Positions 32,300-44,420 of a stretch of 64,000 nt of DNA are shown here, in pieces. Position 1 is the stretch's first letter; the number at the start of each line of letters is the position of its first letter. The position numbers were made by a program, and so were the translations under genes. The notes beneath the pieces are model-generated. The model had not been told where the DNA came from and made no database searches. It was given only the letters and a program-made list of their open reading frames with translations. This DNA is from Atopsyche davidsoni (Eukaryota; Arthropoda; Insecta; Trichoptera; Hydrobiosidae): assembly GCA_022113835.1 (NCBI GenBank), contig JAILWY010000021.1, forward strand, positions 9,362,001 through 9,426,000, given 5' to 3'.

Positions 32300-33565
32300 T
32301 CCTAATTGCCCGTTTTAAATTTGAAGATTGCCCGCGTCAGCCTATGCATGGTTTATGGCGGTGATACAGAAAAACAGGTTTTATAATTTTAATTTTTTAC
32401 TTCCAGCCCTCTGTTTTGAGTTTGTAAAACTGATTTTGAACATCGCTGTGAATTTGTGCTCTGTAACGCTTCGAAGAATAAAATGTTATTTATTTTTATA
32501 TTTATGGCGATAAAGTTGTCTTATGTGCGTCATCAATGCAAGTTTATGATACCTATTTGTAAATTAAACTAATTGCTTCAGTAAAATGTATAGGCACTTA
32601 TATATTTTACAAATAAATTAAATGGTTGATGTATACCAGTAATATTGACAATATCCAGATAAAAGTACATTTTAGTAATAATATATGTTTTTATTATTCT
32701 TTGTATTGTATAATTATTAGAAGTAAAGACTATTAAACATTGATGTTTAAAGAGTGCGTATCACAGATTTATTGAGTATACAACTTGTATTTTGACCATT
32801 GATTCATATCCGAAAAAACATATTTGGTATGTACTTACAATCAATAAAAAAACATTTTTTTTATTTAATACATTTGATGGCTATCGAGTATTTTAAAAAA
32901 TGCGTTGTTTTTTTAATGATTAGATGATATAATAAAAATCTTATACAGCACAACAAAAACCAAAACGGTTTTCTTATACAGGCTTTTTTAATTATCGATT
33001 TAAAATTTAGCGTTTATCATATTTAATAATAGTTTTTCACGTGGATTTTATAATTAGTAATAAAATAATTCAACCGCAATTTATTGATTGACAAAAAAGT
33101 TAGTATTTTTATACTGGGACACTGCGGTATTAAAGTATTATCTCACTGTTCAGTGCATTCAGGCGTATATCTCTATAACATAATTTGTGGGAACTTCTTT
33201 GAATGCGGTCAGATTTAATAGCTATCTAATACTTCCTACCATGTTATTAGAACCAAGCCTGCACTTTATATACTTATTGCAGTCGCCATTTTAAGGAAGC
33301 TAACTGATGTTATTTGTGTTCACTCGTTAATTTTTTTTATCTTAATTCCCAATTTTAAGATCTGCGTTCTATGAAGGGCTCTTGTTGAAAAAAAAAACAA
33401 TTTTTCATTTTAAAACCTTTTGAACTCCTTGGAATATTTTATTGTCACATTCCTTATCTATCTTCTTCTTTAGTATTTGGGTTTTTTCTAACCGGAATCT
33501 ATTTTTTGCATTGTATATTTAAGATACATATTGAGTGTATTTATATATATATATGTGTGTATATA

Positions 33566-33604
<39 letters not shown>

Positions 33605-35650
33605 AAGAAACAAAAAGAAAATCAGTTGGTCCTAAAATGACACAGCAAGTAAGTAAGTACAAACAAGCAATATCACAGAAATCTTATAATGTGCCAAAAA
33701 AGAGTTCAACGCGTTTAACCTTAATAAAAAAAACCCAAATTTAATTATCAGTACAAATTTTATTCGACGAATTGTTTAGTAAAAAATCCGGAGAGCAGAC
33801 GTGTTATTATGATTAAAAAAATGTAACACTTGTCATCGATCAAAAACTCGTTTCTTCTTTGCTGAGGCTGGCAGTCTGCTCTCTCCCGTCACGAGCTCCG
33901 TTACCGAGCCGCCCAGCGCGACTGGTTCATATTTCGATGGCATCTGTGCTAGGATACGTGATGCCAATTCCATACCATGCAGTATTGCACATTATTACAT
34001 GGCTTTCAGAAATCATATAGCCGCGTACAACAGTGACTATCAAAATATTTCATTAAAAAAAGCCCTTTGTTTCTTATACCTTTTTGACGCTGTTGTTGGG
34101 GCATATTCAATTAATAACGCGGTTTAATTTATAAAAAAACAAACTAAGTGATTAGACGAAATATCTTTTCATTTAATTTATATTGTACAATCCTTTTTTT
34201 TCCGGCTATAAAATACGTACGTTTTTATAGGCTTTTTATTAAAATCCAATGCAAAATAATTAAATTTTTATTTGTTGGATAAAATATTTTTAACACATTG
34301 AAGTCTTACCACTCAAAAAGTACAGTTTTTTTCATAAAAGTACTAATTTTTCAAAGTTTGTTTCTCAAGTTGATAGACCGCTTTCCTAAATAAACCCATT
34401 ACATATCGCAATAGAAAAACCATAAAAATATCTTTAATTAATATTATGAATTTACAGTCTTACGAAAACCTTATTAATTTGTGAACACATAAATTTAAAA
34501 TAAAATAAAATCGGACTTTTATCAGAGTTCAGATTTTGATTAATCGTACATTCTGTCAAATTAATTTTTACTGTGGTACGTTTAATATAAATTAATATTA
34601 TTTTATTTACTTTTATTTTAGTTGTATGCGAAGATTGTAAATCCAAAAAAATATGTTGAGTCAACCATAGCTAAATATTGAGTTAATAGTCTACGTAATA
34701 TATTCACTAAAAAATAAAGAATTAAACATTCAAAGGCATTAAAAATATTTAAAAGTATGACACAAAAAAAAACTGAATACATTGAAAACTTTTATTAAAT
34801 TTTCAATATATGTAAAATATTACATCAAATTACATAATATATTATTGAGTTGATTTTAATTACACATCTCACTGACTCGGTGTACACACAGGCTATATAA
34901 ACATTCAAAATTTCTGCATAAATTATCTCTAAACTAAGCAAATCAAATAAAAAAAATACCAGTTACATCTCCTTGACATTTCCCAACATAATTCTGTAGT
35001 CTATAATTAATATTCTCATAAACATGGTCTCCGTGTGCGGAGAATGCCCGGCAATGACACCTGAACACTTTTTCTTTCGCTGAAGAGAAAGTAGTACCAA
35101 ATTTTATATTCTCACATCGACTCTGCTATCATTTGTGATCACTATGAGCTCTATTGTTATTCTTTGGAGCTCTGGGCAGGTCGATTGGCCGGCTGTCAGT
35201 GCTTGCATGTCCGCTCGAGGTTTTTTTCATGTTCTCTTTGTATTTTCTAGTATGATATTAAATATCATAAAGATATTACGTAGGAATTTATTCAATATCG
35301 CGCCTAATGGTTTCATTGGTTATAAGTGAACGTGAAAGATTTTTGTTTGATATAATTTAAAATTATAGTAGCTGAAACAAACGCAATAACGCGAGACTCG
35401 AAATAATGTATTTGTTTAAAATATCAATAAATCAATCAGATATTTATAAATTATGGGTGTATCTAGAAGTACAGTGACTATCTATGCTAGGATTGCAATC
35501 TGGTCTGAACAGTTGAAACTGCTTTATGAGTGCATTTAAAAAATGATTCATAGCCTTAGTGGATGTATTGGAAGTACTACGGAGGCCACAGATACATCCA
35601 AAGGCGTTAAAACATCTTGACATGAACATATAACTTAACAGATGGTCTAT
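32300..35650. other. AT-rich non-coding stretch
   Basis: No gene recognised. Contents: a TA/TG microsatellite at 33541-33600 and a short GC-richer patch at about 33860-33975 without ORF or element ends. Confidence 0.45.
33541..33600. repeat. Compound (TA)n microsatellite
   Basis: About 60 bp of TA dinucleotides with a TGTGTG interruption; polymorphism is likely. Confidence 0.9.
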
Positions 35651-35658
35651 TACCATAA

Positions 35659-35877
35659 ACTATATCAATACGAATCCGCTGTGTGGACGAGGCCACAGAT
35701 AACTGCCGGCTTAGATATGCTGAACTGCTACAATTTGATGCGGAGAGGCTCGATGGCGTTTACGATGAAACCGCGAGCATATCGCGGGATGACATTGAAA
35801 AACATATAAATATTGAACGGCTCGCATCTAGTCCCAGCGAAAAATGTCCGGAAATAATTATCCCGGTAAACAAATAG
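35659..35877 (+). CDS. Unknown coding-like ORF (no ATG)
   Basis: An open frame of 72 codons runs from just after a TAA (35656) to the TAG at 35875. It has balanced, hydrophilic composition, with pieces such as YAELLQFDAERLDGVYDETA and SRDDIEKHINIERLASS. This is unlike the Lys/Ile/Asn/Phe-rich frames that AT-rich DNA gives by chance. There is no ATG near the start, so it would have to be an internal or terminal exon or a fragment of a dead element. An acceptor upstream was not convincing. No family was recognised. Confidence 0.25.
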   Translation, partial: TISIRIRCVDEATDNCRLRYAELLQFDAERLDGVYDETASISRDDIEKHINIERLASSPSEKCPEIIIPVNK

Positions 35878-35879
35878 CG

Positions 35880-38800
35880 CTTCTTTTGTTATCTGATGAC
35901 AATGGCATCGGTCTATTTGTATGAAAATGCCGGTCTTGACGCTCGTGTCACGGTGGATTCAGTTTTATAACACAGGCAGTGTTTTTGCCTGAAGGATTGC
36001 ATATCGCATACACAATGCAGCAATGCGTCTTGCGATAAGACGCTCCCACACTCGTTTCAGACTTAAAATTCAATGTTTATACGTTATAACGATAATTTTG
36101 CTCGTCAACTACCATTTAAACAATATAACAAATTTCTTTGCTATTATTTTTTTTATTATTTGTGCCACTACAACTGATAGACATCTTTGCATCGTGCATT
36201 ACAAGAGCAATATAAGCTTAGGCGATCTGAACCAAAAATCTGCGAACTTTGCAAGAGATGAAGGGAACAAATTAAAAAAGTAGATAAGCAAGCGATCAGA
36301 GGCAACTGCAGCTGAACTCGGTTTTCGAAACTAGCCTTGTTTTATATAGAAAAATCACAGGAAATATCAGAAATATTTGAATTTTGCAATAGTTTAAATT
36401 TTTCTCTTTATGCTTTTAAAATTATGTTAAAATATATATAATATAAATCAATAGGCAAAGGTTAAATTTCTTAATCTTTTACGTTTTGTCGGGACCGTTT
36501 CCAGAAAACGTGTTCATATAGAATATCTCATGAAATTAAAAGGTCATATAGATTGAAATAAAAATATCCGTTACTGCATCTTATTTTAATATGTCCTTAT
36601 CTGAACTGATAAGAAAACATTAAAATATAAAAAACGCAAATAATAAAAAAAACCTGTCATTTTTTGTATTCGGATTTAAAGAAAAGTAATTTTGTGATAT
36701 GTATAAACAGACATTACATTTTTTTTTAAATACAGTGCTTATTTATTATAAAATATTCAAATTATTAAAATCATAAAATGAAAGATAACATAGTGATGAC
36801 TAAATTACATATATACCCATGGATTGTTTAGTCCATAGTTGACCCAATACATTTTTAGTAACGTAATTATTATGGAAGCAAGTCTTACCATTGATAAAAT
36901 TTATCTGTAAAATATTAAAGAGGACTGATTTCGACTCATTTTGAGATGGAAAGAAAAATAATTATACAAAATCGTATGTATGAAGGGATCGAAATTGCAG
37001 CCTTCGCCATTTGCAAAACTGTCGAGATATTAAAAAAAAAAAATAATAATATTTTCTACAATGCAATACTTCCGTTAAAAATATTTATTATCAAAATAGT
37101 TAATAATGTGTGCGTGACCCTTAAACTTCATATTACATTTTTGCTTGTTTGATTATATAATGCTTTGCTGTTAGTATTAAGAATGCAATGTTACCAGCAG
37201 TATTAAAGAATTACGAAACATTTCGAAGCTAATCATAATAAAGAATACAATGTTGCAAGCGGAAATGAAGATGCAGGGAATATTTCGAACATATTACAGG
37301 TAAAAAGCATGTCAGGTGCTTTGGATTAATTGTCAGCATTGAGTTGTTCCGGCTAGCTGGCGCATGTGCCGACGCTGCGAACACGTGCGTCAGAAGCCCG
37401 CTTCGACTACAAAGCCTGAATAATGAGCACTGGGGCCGTGTTTTTAAACTGTCCATATTTGATCGAAAACGAACGAAATTAATAATAAAAAAACATACAC
37501 ACGGCGCCAAGGTCGGCGCTCGGGTCGAAATCACGTAGATTTTTAAATTATTAAATTAACTGGGCGCTTTGAAAAGTCTGACTTTTTTAAAAACTGAATT
37601 TATAAACATTGTATAATACCATTATATCAATAAATCAAATTATTAAAAAAAAAAAAAAATATTATGTAACATATAGGTACTAAAAATATTTTGGTTCATA
37701 TTATTTAAAGATGAACTTTATAATTATAAAAAAATAATCGTTTTTTTATACTGATTTTGGACATAATGTTTTCAGCACATTTAATTTCTTAAAAAAATAT
37801 TGTCTTTGGTTAAAAATTTAAGATTTATTGGTTTGTAGGTGTAACGACCGGTTTGTTACGTTAAAATCGGGAAAATCATAGAAACCACGTAGCAGACTTA
37901 TTTTTCCTCTCAAAAGGATTTTCTTCGTTTTAAAACAATTTACAATTTTAAAGGGTTGTATAGAAACTGAAATAATGCTTTTACACCAGGATTCGAGCCC
38001 AAATAAATAGCTGTGTTTGTGTGATTTAAACAAAATGAACGCGTAATGGTATTGAATTCAAATGTGGTTTTTAAAACTTTATTTAGATCTTCCTTTACTT
38101 ATTCAATGTTTTTTCTCTCGTTAAGTACAACCTCATTGTATTGCCAATCAGCCTGAAAACTGATACTTATTCTTGAAAGCATCAGGTATAAGTATAAAAC
38201 AGGCATCGTAGTTTTTGTCAACTCCAAGCGAATTGTATAAAAAGTGATATTTATAATCGAGTTACCTTATCCGTGTGTCGACCTCTAAAGATGACTTGTT
38301 CAGCGAGGCGATCAAAGATCTTTGCATCTCTTTTTGTCTTTATCGATGTATATTTAACAAGTTGTTTGCTTGAAATTACGCAGAAAATTAGCATGAAACG
38401 TTATTTCTGATGTTCTTTTGTTGATAAATACTTTTGCGCCGAATTATTGAACCAGCGACAAAGTAATTGAAATTATTAACGGATTAAAAATGGCATTGAA
38501 TTTGTAGAGATTGTGTTCTTATATAAAGGCTTGTAAATTTAATTTTTAACCTACATAAATCCTACCAGTATAAATAATATTTTATTTACACACACAGAGG
38601 CGTAATTTCAGTTTAATATCTACACTATCGATAAGGATGTCATTATGTATAAAATGTCCATAAACAATGTGGATTCATTATGTAGATATATTTATTTATT
38701 ATCAATCAAAGTAACTTCGTAAACTATTTTTCAGAAATAAATATTATTACAAGTCATCAATTATTCACTATTTAATCAATCTTTTCATTGTTAAAACACT

Positions 38801-39290
38801 AATTAATAACGTATTATAATATTTTAAAACTAATCAATATAATAAGAAACACAAACACGTCAAGTTGTTATGAATTTAAAACAATATCTGTCTAGACATG
38901 CAAAATAATCTATAAAAATAGGTTCTTAGATAATGTTTAATTTTATTCCAGCGTTTCTCAATTTTTATTGCCACGGCAGAAATGAACAAGGCATTATATC
39001 ATAGAATCGCCATTCGCTCAAATTTTTTTTTTTATACTAATTATGTTTATTAGAAATAAATTTTTCATTGACATTAATTTGAAATGCAAAGCTTTTGCTT
39101 CGTATTTTTATTTATGCCTACAAACTGGTTCCATCTAAAATTTATGTCTAATAATAGGATAATAATGAAAATTTATGAAAAAAATATTTAATTCAAGATA
39201 ACGAATATGTTAAATATAAATTAATTTGAATAATGAAAATATATCGATGAAGTAAGATTGTTAAATTAAAACTTTTATCGATAAAAACAG
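35880..39290. other. AT-rich non-coding stretch
   Basis: No gene recognised. A GC-richer patch at 37340-37540 carries a CACGTG E-box (37382-37387) and open frames on both strands that I attribute to composition; it may be regulatory. Confidence 0.4.
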
Positions 39291-39297
39291 TTTAATA

Positions 39298-39533
39298 TCT
39301 ACTATAATAATAGCCATTGTGTGTTTGTATGTATGTTTGTATGTGTGTATGTTTCGTTTTTCCGTTCTGTATAGAATATCTTAAAAGATACAACGCTGAT
39401 TTTTTGCACATAAGTTAAGTAAATTTTTCCGCAGCTATGTGCCGAATTTCAAGACGATAGGATAATATTTTCATTCATAAACTTTAAAATATGCTCATCA
39501 AATACGTCATTTTATGACGGGCTACATTGCTAG
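39298..39533 (+). mobile_element. Helitron-like non-autonomous element
   Basis: It starts TCTACTATAATAATAG after an A and ends GGGCTACATTGCTAG before a T, fitting Helitron rules (5' TC, 3' CTAG, insertion between A and T, no target duplication). The interior, with TGTTTGTATGTATGTTTGTA and a CCGCAGCTATGTGCCGAATT stretch, resembles the TG-rich 5' parts of insect Helitrons. The 3' hairpin is weak. No Rep/helicase coding. Confidence 0.55.
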
Positions 39534-39599
39534 TATATTAATAATAAACCCTCGTATTGAGCGAAAAGCTGTATAAACGTTATTGATATTTAGATATTC

Positions 39600-39765
39600 A
39601 TTTTTTTTTAAAGAGAGTAATTAGTGGAATTCCATTATTATATTATAAATAATAAGTAAAATACTTGAGTAATGTTTTTGGCGAAGCCGGTCACCAATAA
39701 AAATCTATTTGTGGAAAAATCACTCAAGTATTTTACTTATTACTAAAAATATTATTGGTATTTTT
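39600..39765. repeat. Foldback repeat copy (diverged)
   Basis: Arms AATAAGTAAAATACTTGAGT (left) and ACTCAAGTATTTTACTTATT (right) are complementary. The centre keeps TTGGCGAAGCCGGTCACCAA but has lost the left half of the hairpin. Confidence 0.7.
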
Positions 39766-39769
39766 CGGA

Positions 39770-41570
39770 CAAAAACGTTAACTAATACAGCTTGTCGGTC
39801 GGTTTACAGTTTCCGTGTTTAGGGAGCTTAAAACATACACCAATCGACTGACTCTATCACCAAAATCTGCAAAAGTTAGGCGATAGACCTTCTCGGTTGG
39901 AGATTATTTTAGGTAATTTAAAGAGAGCAAAGATGCAAAAAATTACTTGCGTTACAATTTATCGGTCAGTTGGCGGTTGTTTCGGATCATGTTCTATTTC
40001 ATCTAGAATATATTCAATTAAATTCATATATTTTACTAATATTTTCTTGCAGTACATCGAGTTTCAGAGTTTTTGCTCTTCACGTCAGCTATGTTAGACC
40101 GTACAGCTATTTATAGTGACCTCAGTTATGTATTTAAAAATCTTATCTGATTTATAATGTTTGGTTTTCGCCGCGGTGCTTGGACTCTCCACACATGTCT
40201 GGCAACACCGAGACGATTTTTTTCATGGATGTGACATGCCGGCAAGGACACTGGCTCGAATGAAATAGATCGTTGCTCTATTTTTTGTTGCTTTATTATT
40301 TTTAAGTCTATAATTTAAATGCCTGCTGAATTGTAAAAAAAATTATAATTTTGATTTCCTGGGCTGCTTATATTAAATAAATTGAAATTTTAATTAGCTT
40401 TTTTTCCATATTTGTTTTAAGAAAAAATTAAGATTTGTGATTTGATGTAATTAAGACAATGCCATGTGATTTTGGAAGACACTTAAATAATAAAATGTTT
40501 ATCTTTGGTTTAATGTAAATTGTTTGTAGTAATTAAAGCATTTCCATTCGAACTTATCTATTAAAAACCGTAGTAAATTGTATTACAATATATTACAAAT
40601 TATGTGTTTTATTATATTCACGACTTAATCGTTGCTATCTTTTATCATTATAAATTTAATCCACAGTGACGGGAAATAATCTGTCTCGTTGTTTTTCTCC
40701 TCGTTTCATGACAGTTCTTGGGCAATTGGAATTTTCTTGTCAACCACTTAATCCTGAATGAAATAAATGTCAATCATCAATTAAATTTGCAAGCGTGATT
40801 GACTCTTACACAGATTCAATAAATTACCTATAACTGAAACTCAAAAACGTATTTTTGTCGTTGTCATAACAATAATAAATATCAATAAAAAAAAAAATAT
40901 ATATATATATACAATAGTATGTATGTGTGGATTAAATAATGCTTACACGCTTATTTTATTAATTCAAAGTCTAATTTTATACGATATAAATTATATCGAC
41001 AGTACAATGCAAAAAATATACTTATATTTTCAGTCCTTTCATTTAAAATCTGATATAATGTATTATGCTCACTATACTGATAGAACGATACGTTATCACT
41101 GTTGACACAAATATTATTAAAATACGTGATTTGCTTGTTTTTAATAATTCTCATATATTCTAAAATTAACTACACCTCAAACAAGATAATGTAATCGAGA
41201 TCTCCAAGGGCTTTGTTCAGTTTTAATAATACTTTTTAATTTCACGATTTTGCAAATTTTAATTAAATAATTTCATACGTTAATTTAACGGAGTCAAGAA
41301 AAAATGAAAATATCAATAGAATAGAACAATAAACTATCTCAAATGGAGTCTTATACTCAGGTCAAAACAAGAATAGGTTTTGTAGTTGAGAGAGTTAGGT
41401 AATACGACAATTAAACAGATATTCCAAGAATAAGGAACTGAAAAATCAAGTTTAAAACGACAACAGTCTCACGTAAGACCATATTATTTATATATTATTG
41501 CACACATTTAATCGATTCCAGAGACATATGCCTTGTATACATAGATACAGGAAACCATTGTCTCTTATTG
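39770..41570. other. Non-coding stretch
   Basis: No gene recognised. A short GC-richer patch lies at 40170-40260, and A-run plus (AT)n at 40889-40911. Confidence 0.45.
40898..40911. repeat. (AT)n microsatellite
   Basis: Short AT repeat directly after a poly-A run. Confidence 0.85.
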
Positions 41571-41574
41571 CTAC

Positions 41575-41735
41575 AAATCATAAGCTTTACTGCCTCTTTG
41601 AGTTTCTGATTTTTTTAAATCATTAGCGTCACTGTCTCTTCCAATCTTCGATTAGTTAGAATCGTTGGCTTCATTGCCTTTTCCAACCTCAAATTGCTTA
41701 GAATTATTAATTTTACTGCAGTTTCCGTTACATTT
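41575..41735 (+). repeat. Degenerate 42-bp tandem repeat
   Basis: Units begin AAATCATAAGCTTTACTGCC (41575), AAATCATTAGCGTCACTGTC (41617), AGAATCGTTGGCTTCATTGC (41658) and AGAATTATTAATTTTACTGC (41700), so the period is 41-42 bp. Divergence between units indicates an old minisatellite. A preceding GAAACCATTGTCTCTTATTG may be a further partial unit. Confidence 0.65.
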
Positions 41736-41739
41736 TACC

Positions 41740-42940
41740 ACAAGGGTAGGAGCACTGTTACTGAAATATTCCCAATCCAGAGTTTTTGGGCTTGAATCCC
41801 GTTGAAAATTCACCAAAAATGAAAACAATAAAAAAAATTAAAGTAACAAAACCAGTTATAAATAACAATTGATACTTAGTTTCTGGTTACAATTCAACAC
41901 TTGAAGAACAATCACAGAGTAGCTATTATCATTATTCAACAAACCACACAACCAGTGTGTGTCTTCCTTGCGCATATCAATGCCGAGTTGCTAGAGGCGA
42001 TAAGCGATGGAAAATTCATTGGGAAATACATGGAGCACTCGTACTTGTAATCAAAGCGTGATTACTGAATGATAACTATTGTTTTTTTCCCATAACAAAC
42101 CGAACCAATTTAAACGTAATGAATGCAGCTCGATTTGTTCAATATTATATTGCGCAGTTTATATGTTCAATACTGGGTGTTGCAAGATTATTTTAAAAAG
42201 TTTTTCTTTAATCACACCATCTCATATAAATTTGTACAGAGGACGGATATAAAATCTTATAACACTCATTTGAGAATCAACAGCCAAATAATTTCACTCG
42301 ACCTGTAAAAAAAATATTTCATTTGGATTTTTTAATCTTAAAATTTTTCTTCCTTTCAGTTTTCCTTGGTTTCTTTGAATCGCATCTATAAAAGAATTTC
42401 AGTGAACAAATATTATATAAGATGAAATAGAATGAAAATTTAAAAAAAATAAGTTCAGGTGCGGTTTTTTTATTTCATTTAATTTATGCGGTTTATACAA
42501 ATTCAAAAAAATAAGTAACATCACATCATCGTTTGCGTTCAAAGTACAAAGATACGGTAATGTTTTTAAAAATAACAAAAATTTCTTTAAAATAAAATAT
42601 AGGATATTCATTCAAGATTTTCTTGAATTATGTTTATTCAATCTTTGATGTGATTTAAAAAATAAATATTAACGCGTCAATTATAAGCGCGTTTTAGTAC
42701 TTTTTGAAACTAGATTTAAAAACTTGTAATGATGCAATTATGACGCCTAGCTCTTCTTTTCGGATGACCATGACCATTTTGAAACACCTTACATTAAATT
42801 TGAATACTTTTAAAACTTTATCTTGTATCGTCACATTGCTATCATAGCACACTGCGTTGTATATATCCTAATGGCTACAACTCGTGAAGTTACGATTATG
42901 ATTTTATGACAATAGATGCGTGACACCACTTCAAGGTCAA
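41740..42940. other. Non-coding stretch
   Basis: A GGGCTTGAATCCC T-arm-like hairpin near 41788-41801 is isolated and not a tRNA. Otherwise AT-rich with no gene. Confidence 0.4.
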
Positions 42941-42949
42941 TTGGGTTGT

Positions 42950-43120
42950 AATCCCAATTTGATTGGTCGGCTTTCGTGACGTCACCTGATAATGTACAGC
43001 CAATCCGAGACCACTTGGCCATTGTCTGCCGTCGAGAGAGGTCGCATATGAATGAGCAGACAGTCCACGTCGATAAGAAATAAATTCTATTTAAGTTCAG
43101 ATAAGAAGGCATTTAGTAAC
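42950..43120 (+). promoter_or_regulatory. Promoter: CCAAT - CRE - CCAAT - TATA
   Basis: A reverse CCAAT box (ATTGG, 42962-42966), a perfect palindromic CRE (GTGACGTCAC, 42976-42985), a forward CCAAT box (43000-43004) and a TATA-like TATTTAAG (43088-43095) lie in that order. A start site about 30 bp after the TATA would fall near TTTAGTAAC (43112-43120). The block is GC-richer than its flanks. A cAMP-responsive, TATA-driven promoter of this kind often serves secreted or signalling genes; the gene downstream (43178) would fit, but that is inference. Confidence 0.45.
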
Positions 43121-43177
43121 TTGTCTGATTACACCAAGAGCAATACTTTTAGTAAATAGATCCATAAAAACTTAACG

Positions 43178-44399
43178 ATGAAAATGAGGTAAGATTATAG
43201 CAAGTCTGGTTGTCTTTCAATGACGCTCATATTAAATCATTTATATTTTAACTTCACAATACTTTAAAAAGCTCATTTCTCTGACAAATTATTTCAGAAA
43301 CTAAACAACCCATACCCAATAAAACCCCATAATTTAATCCCAATTTTGAATCAAATCATCTCTGCCAACCAAAACTCGGCTTCAGAAAAATTTTAAAGAA
43401 TTTTCTTGTATTTGTGACAAAAATAGTTTGTAAGACAAAGTTTTGTTTATATTTAAAAGCATTGTCTTAGTTATAAAAACTCTTAAAGAGCAGAGTAGAT
43501 CAACGTTAAATATATTTAATCAAGGCCTGGTATTTTTTATCTTATAGTATTAATCGTATATTATTAGTAAAAGACATGATCCTTTGTTGAAATGGTAGCA
43601 AGCGGATGAAAGCGATTAGAGATATCGCTGATGTGTTTGCCTTGATACATTCACGGATATCAAAAAAAAATTACACTGTTTCAAACTGTTTCTTTTTTTA
43701 AATAAAATTTTAATAATATTTATTTTGTTGATTTTTAATTCGAACTAATACTTCGCCGTTATAAATCAATTGTCTAAACCGTTAGATCATGAGGTTGATT
43801 AAGGTTATATTTGTCAAGCAACAGGGTGACAAATGATACTTATTATTCATGTATTCGTCAGCTGTGATCAGTAATCATTGTCGATTACTTCCTTGGACTT
43901 CGTACAATTACCGTCATAAGTCATCATAGCCGACAAACAAAAATAACAGATTAAATAATATTCCATATATTTAAGCAAATCGTCATACGAGTGTTTAAAC
44001 ACCGGCTCTGACAGTGCGACGGTGTAGCGCAAAAATGCCAGGTCGGGAGTCATGAATGTCTAAATAGTAATTATTTATTTTTTCAGTGCAACAAAAACGC
44101 AACCTTCATTGCGGCACTCGTTTGCCTTTTTTGCCATCCTGGGCAGCGGTCATGCACTGATAAACGATGCGTCTATTCTTCAGCATGATATAGATGTTTG
44201 TGTGATTTGTAGAAGTCTTCATAAATACTGCGAATCGATTTTATTTGACCCACCATCACCTCCAAAGGTCAGTCAGTCTAATTTCATCCGTACACGATAC
44301 AGTAGAGCCTTGCCTTCTATTAAATACCCAATTTTGGGGTTTCCGTCGATTACCTGGCGGCTGACACGCAACATTGAGGTCGGGCGCCTATTGAAAGTG
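43178..44399 (+). CDS. Candidate two-exon small protein gene
   Basis: Exon 1 coding is 43178-43188: ATG AAA ATG AG, followed at once by the donor GTAAGA. The acceptor ATTTATTTTTTCAG lies 898 bp on, and exon 2 starts at 44087. The 2+1 phase joins to AGT, giving MKMSATKTQPSLRHSFAFFA at the N-terminus. The frame stays open to a TAA after 44420. Possible exon ends are AAG|GTCAGT (44267) or GTG|GTGAGA (44399, phase 0). The frame contains a short hydrophobic run, then a CVICRSLHKYC cysteine cluster. Exon 2 is GC-richer than its flanks. The CRE/TATA promoter sits at the right distance upstream, with a 5'UTR of about 60 bases. The signal peptide is marginal and I do not recognise the family. A third exon was not identified. 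Confidence 0.35.
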
Positions 44400-44420
44400 G
44401 TGAGATATTCTGTTTATTAA

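Noticed and set aside
37975..38015. Minus-strand GGGCTCGAATCC, a B-box-like sequence
   Set aside because: No T-stem of full length, no A box or acceptor stem; isolated match.
40170..40260. CATGTCT/GACATGCC as a p53-type site
   Set aside because: Half-sites deviate from the consensus at key purine positions and spacing is wrong.
41780..41803. GGG-CTTGAAT-CCC, a T-arm-like hairpin
   Set aside because: Only 3 bp of stem and no upstream D-arm or anticodon arm; not enough for a tRNA or SINE call.
43868..44053. 61-codon minus-strand ORF with mixed composition
   Set aside because: Lies inside the proposed plus-strand intron; no start context, promoter or domain to support it.
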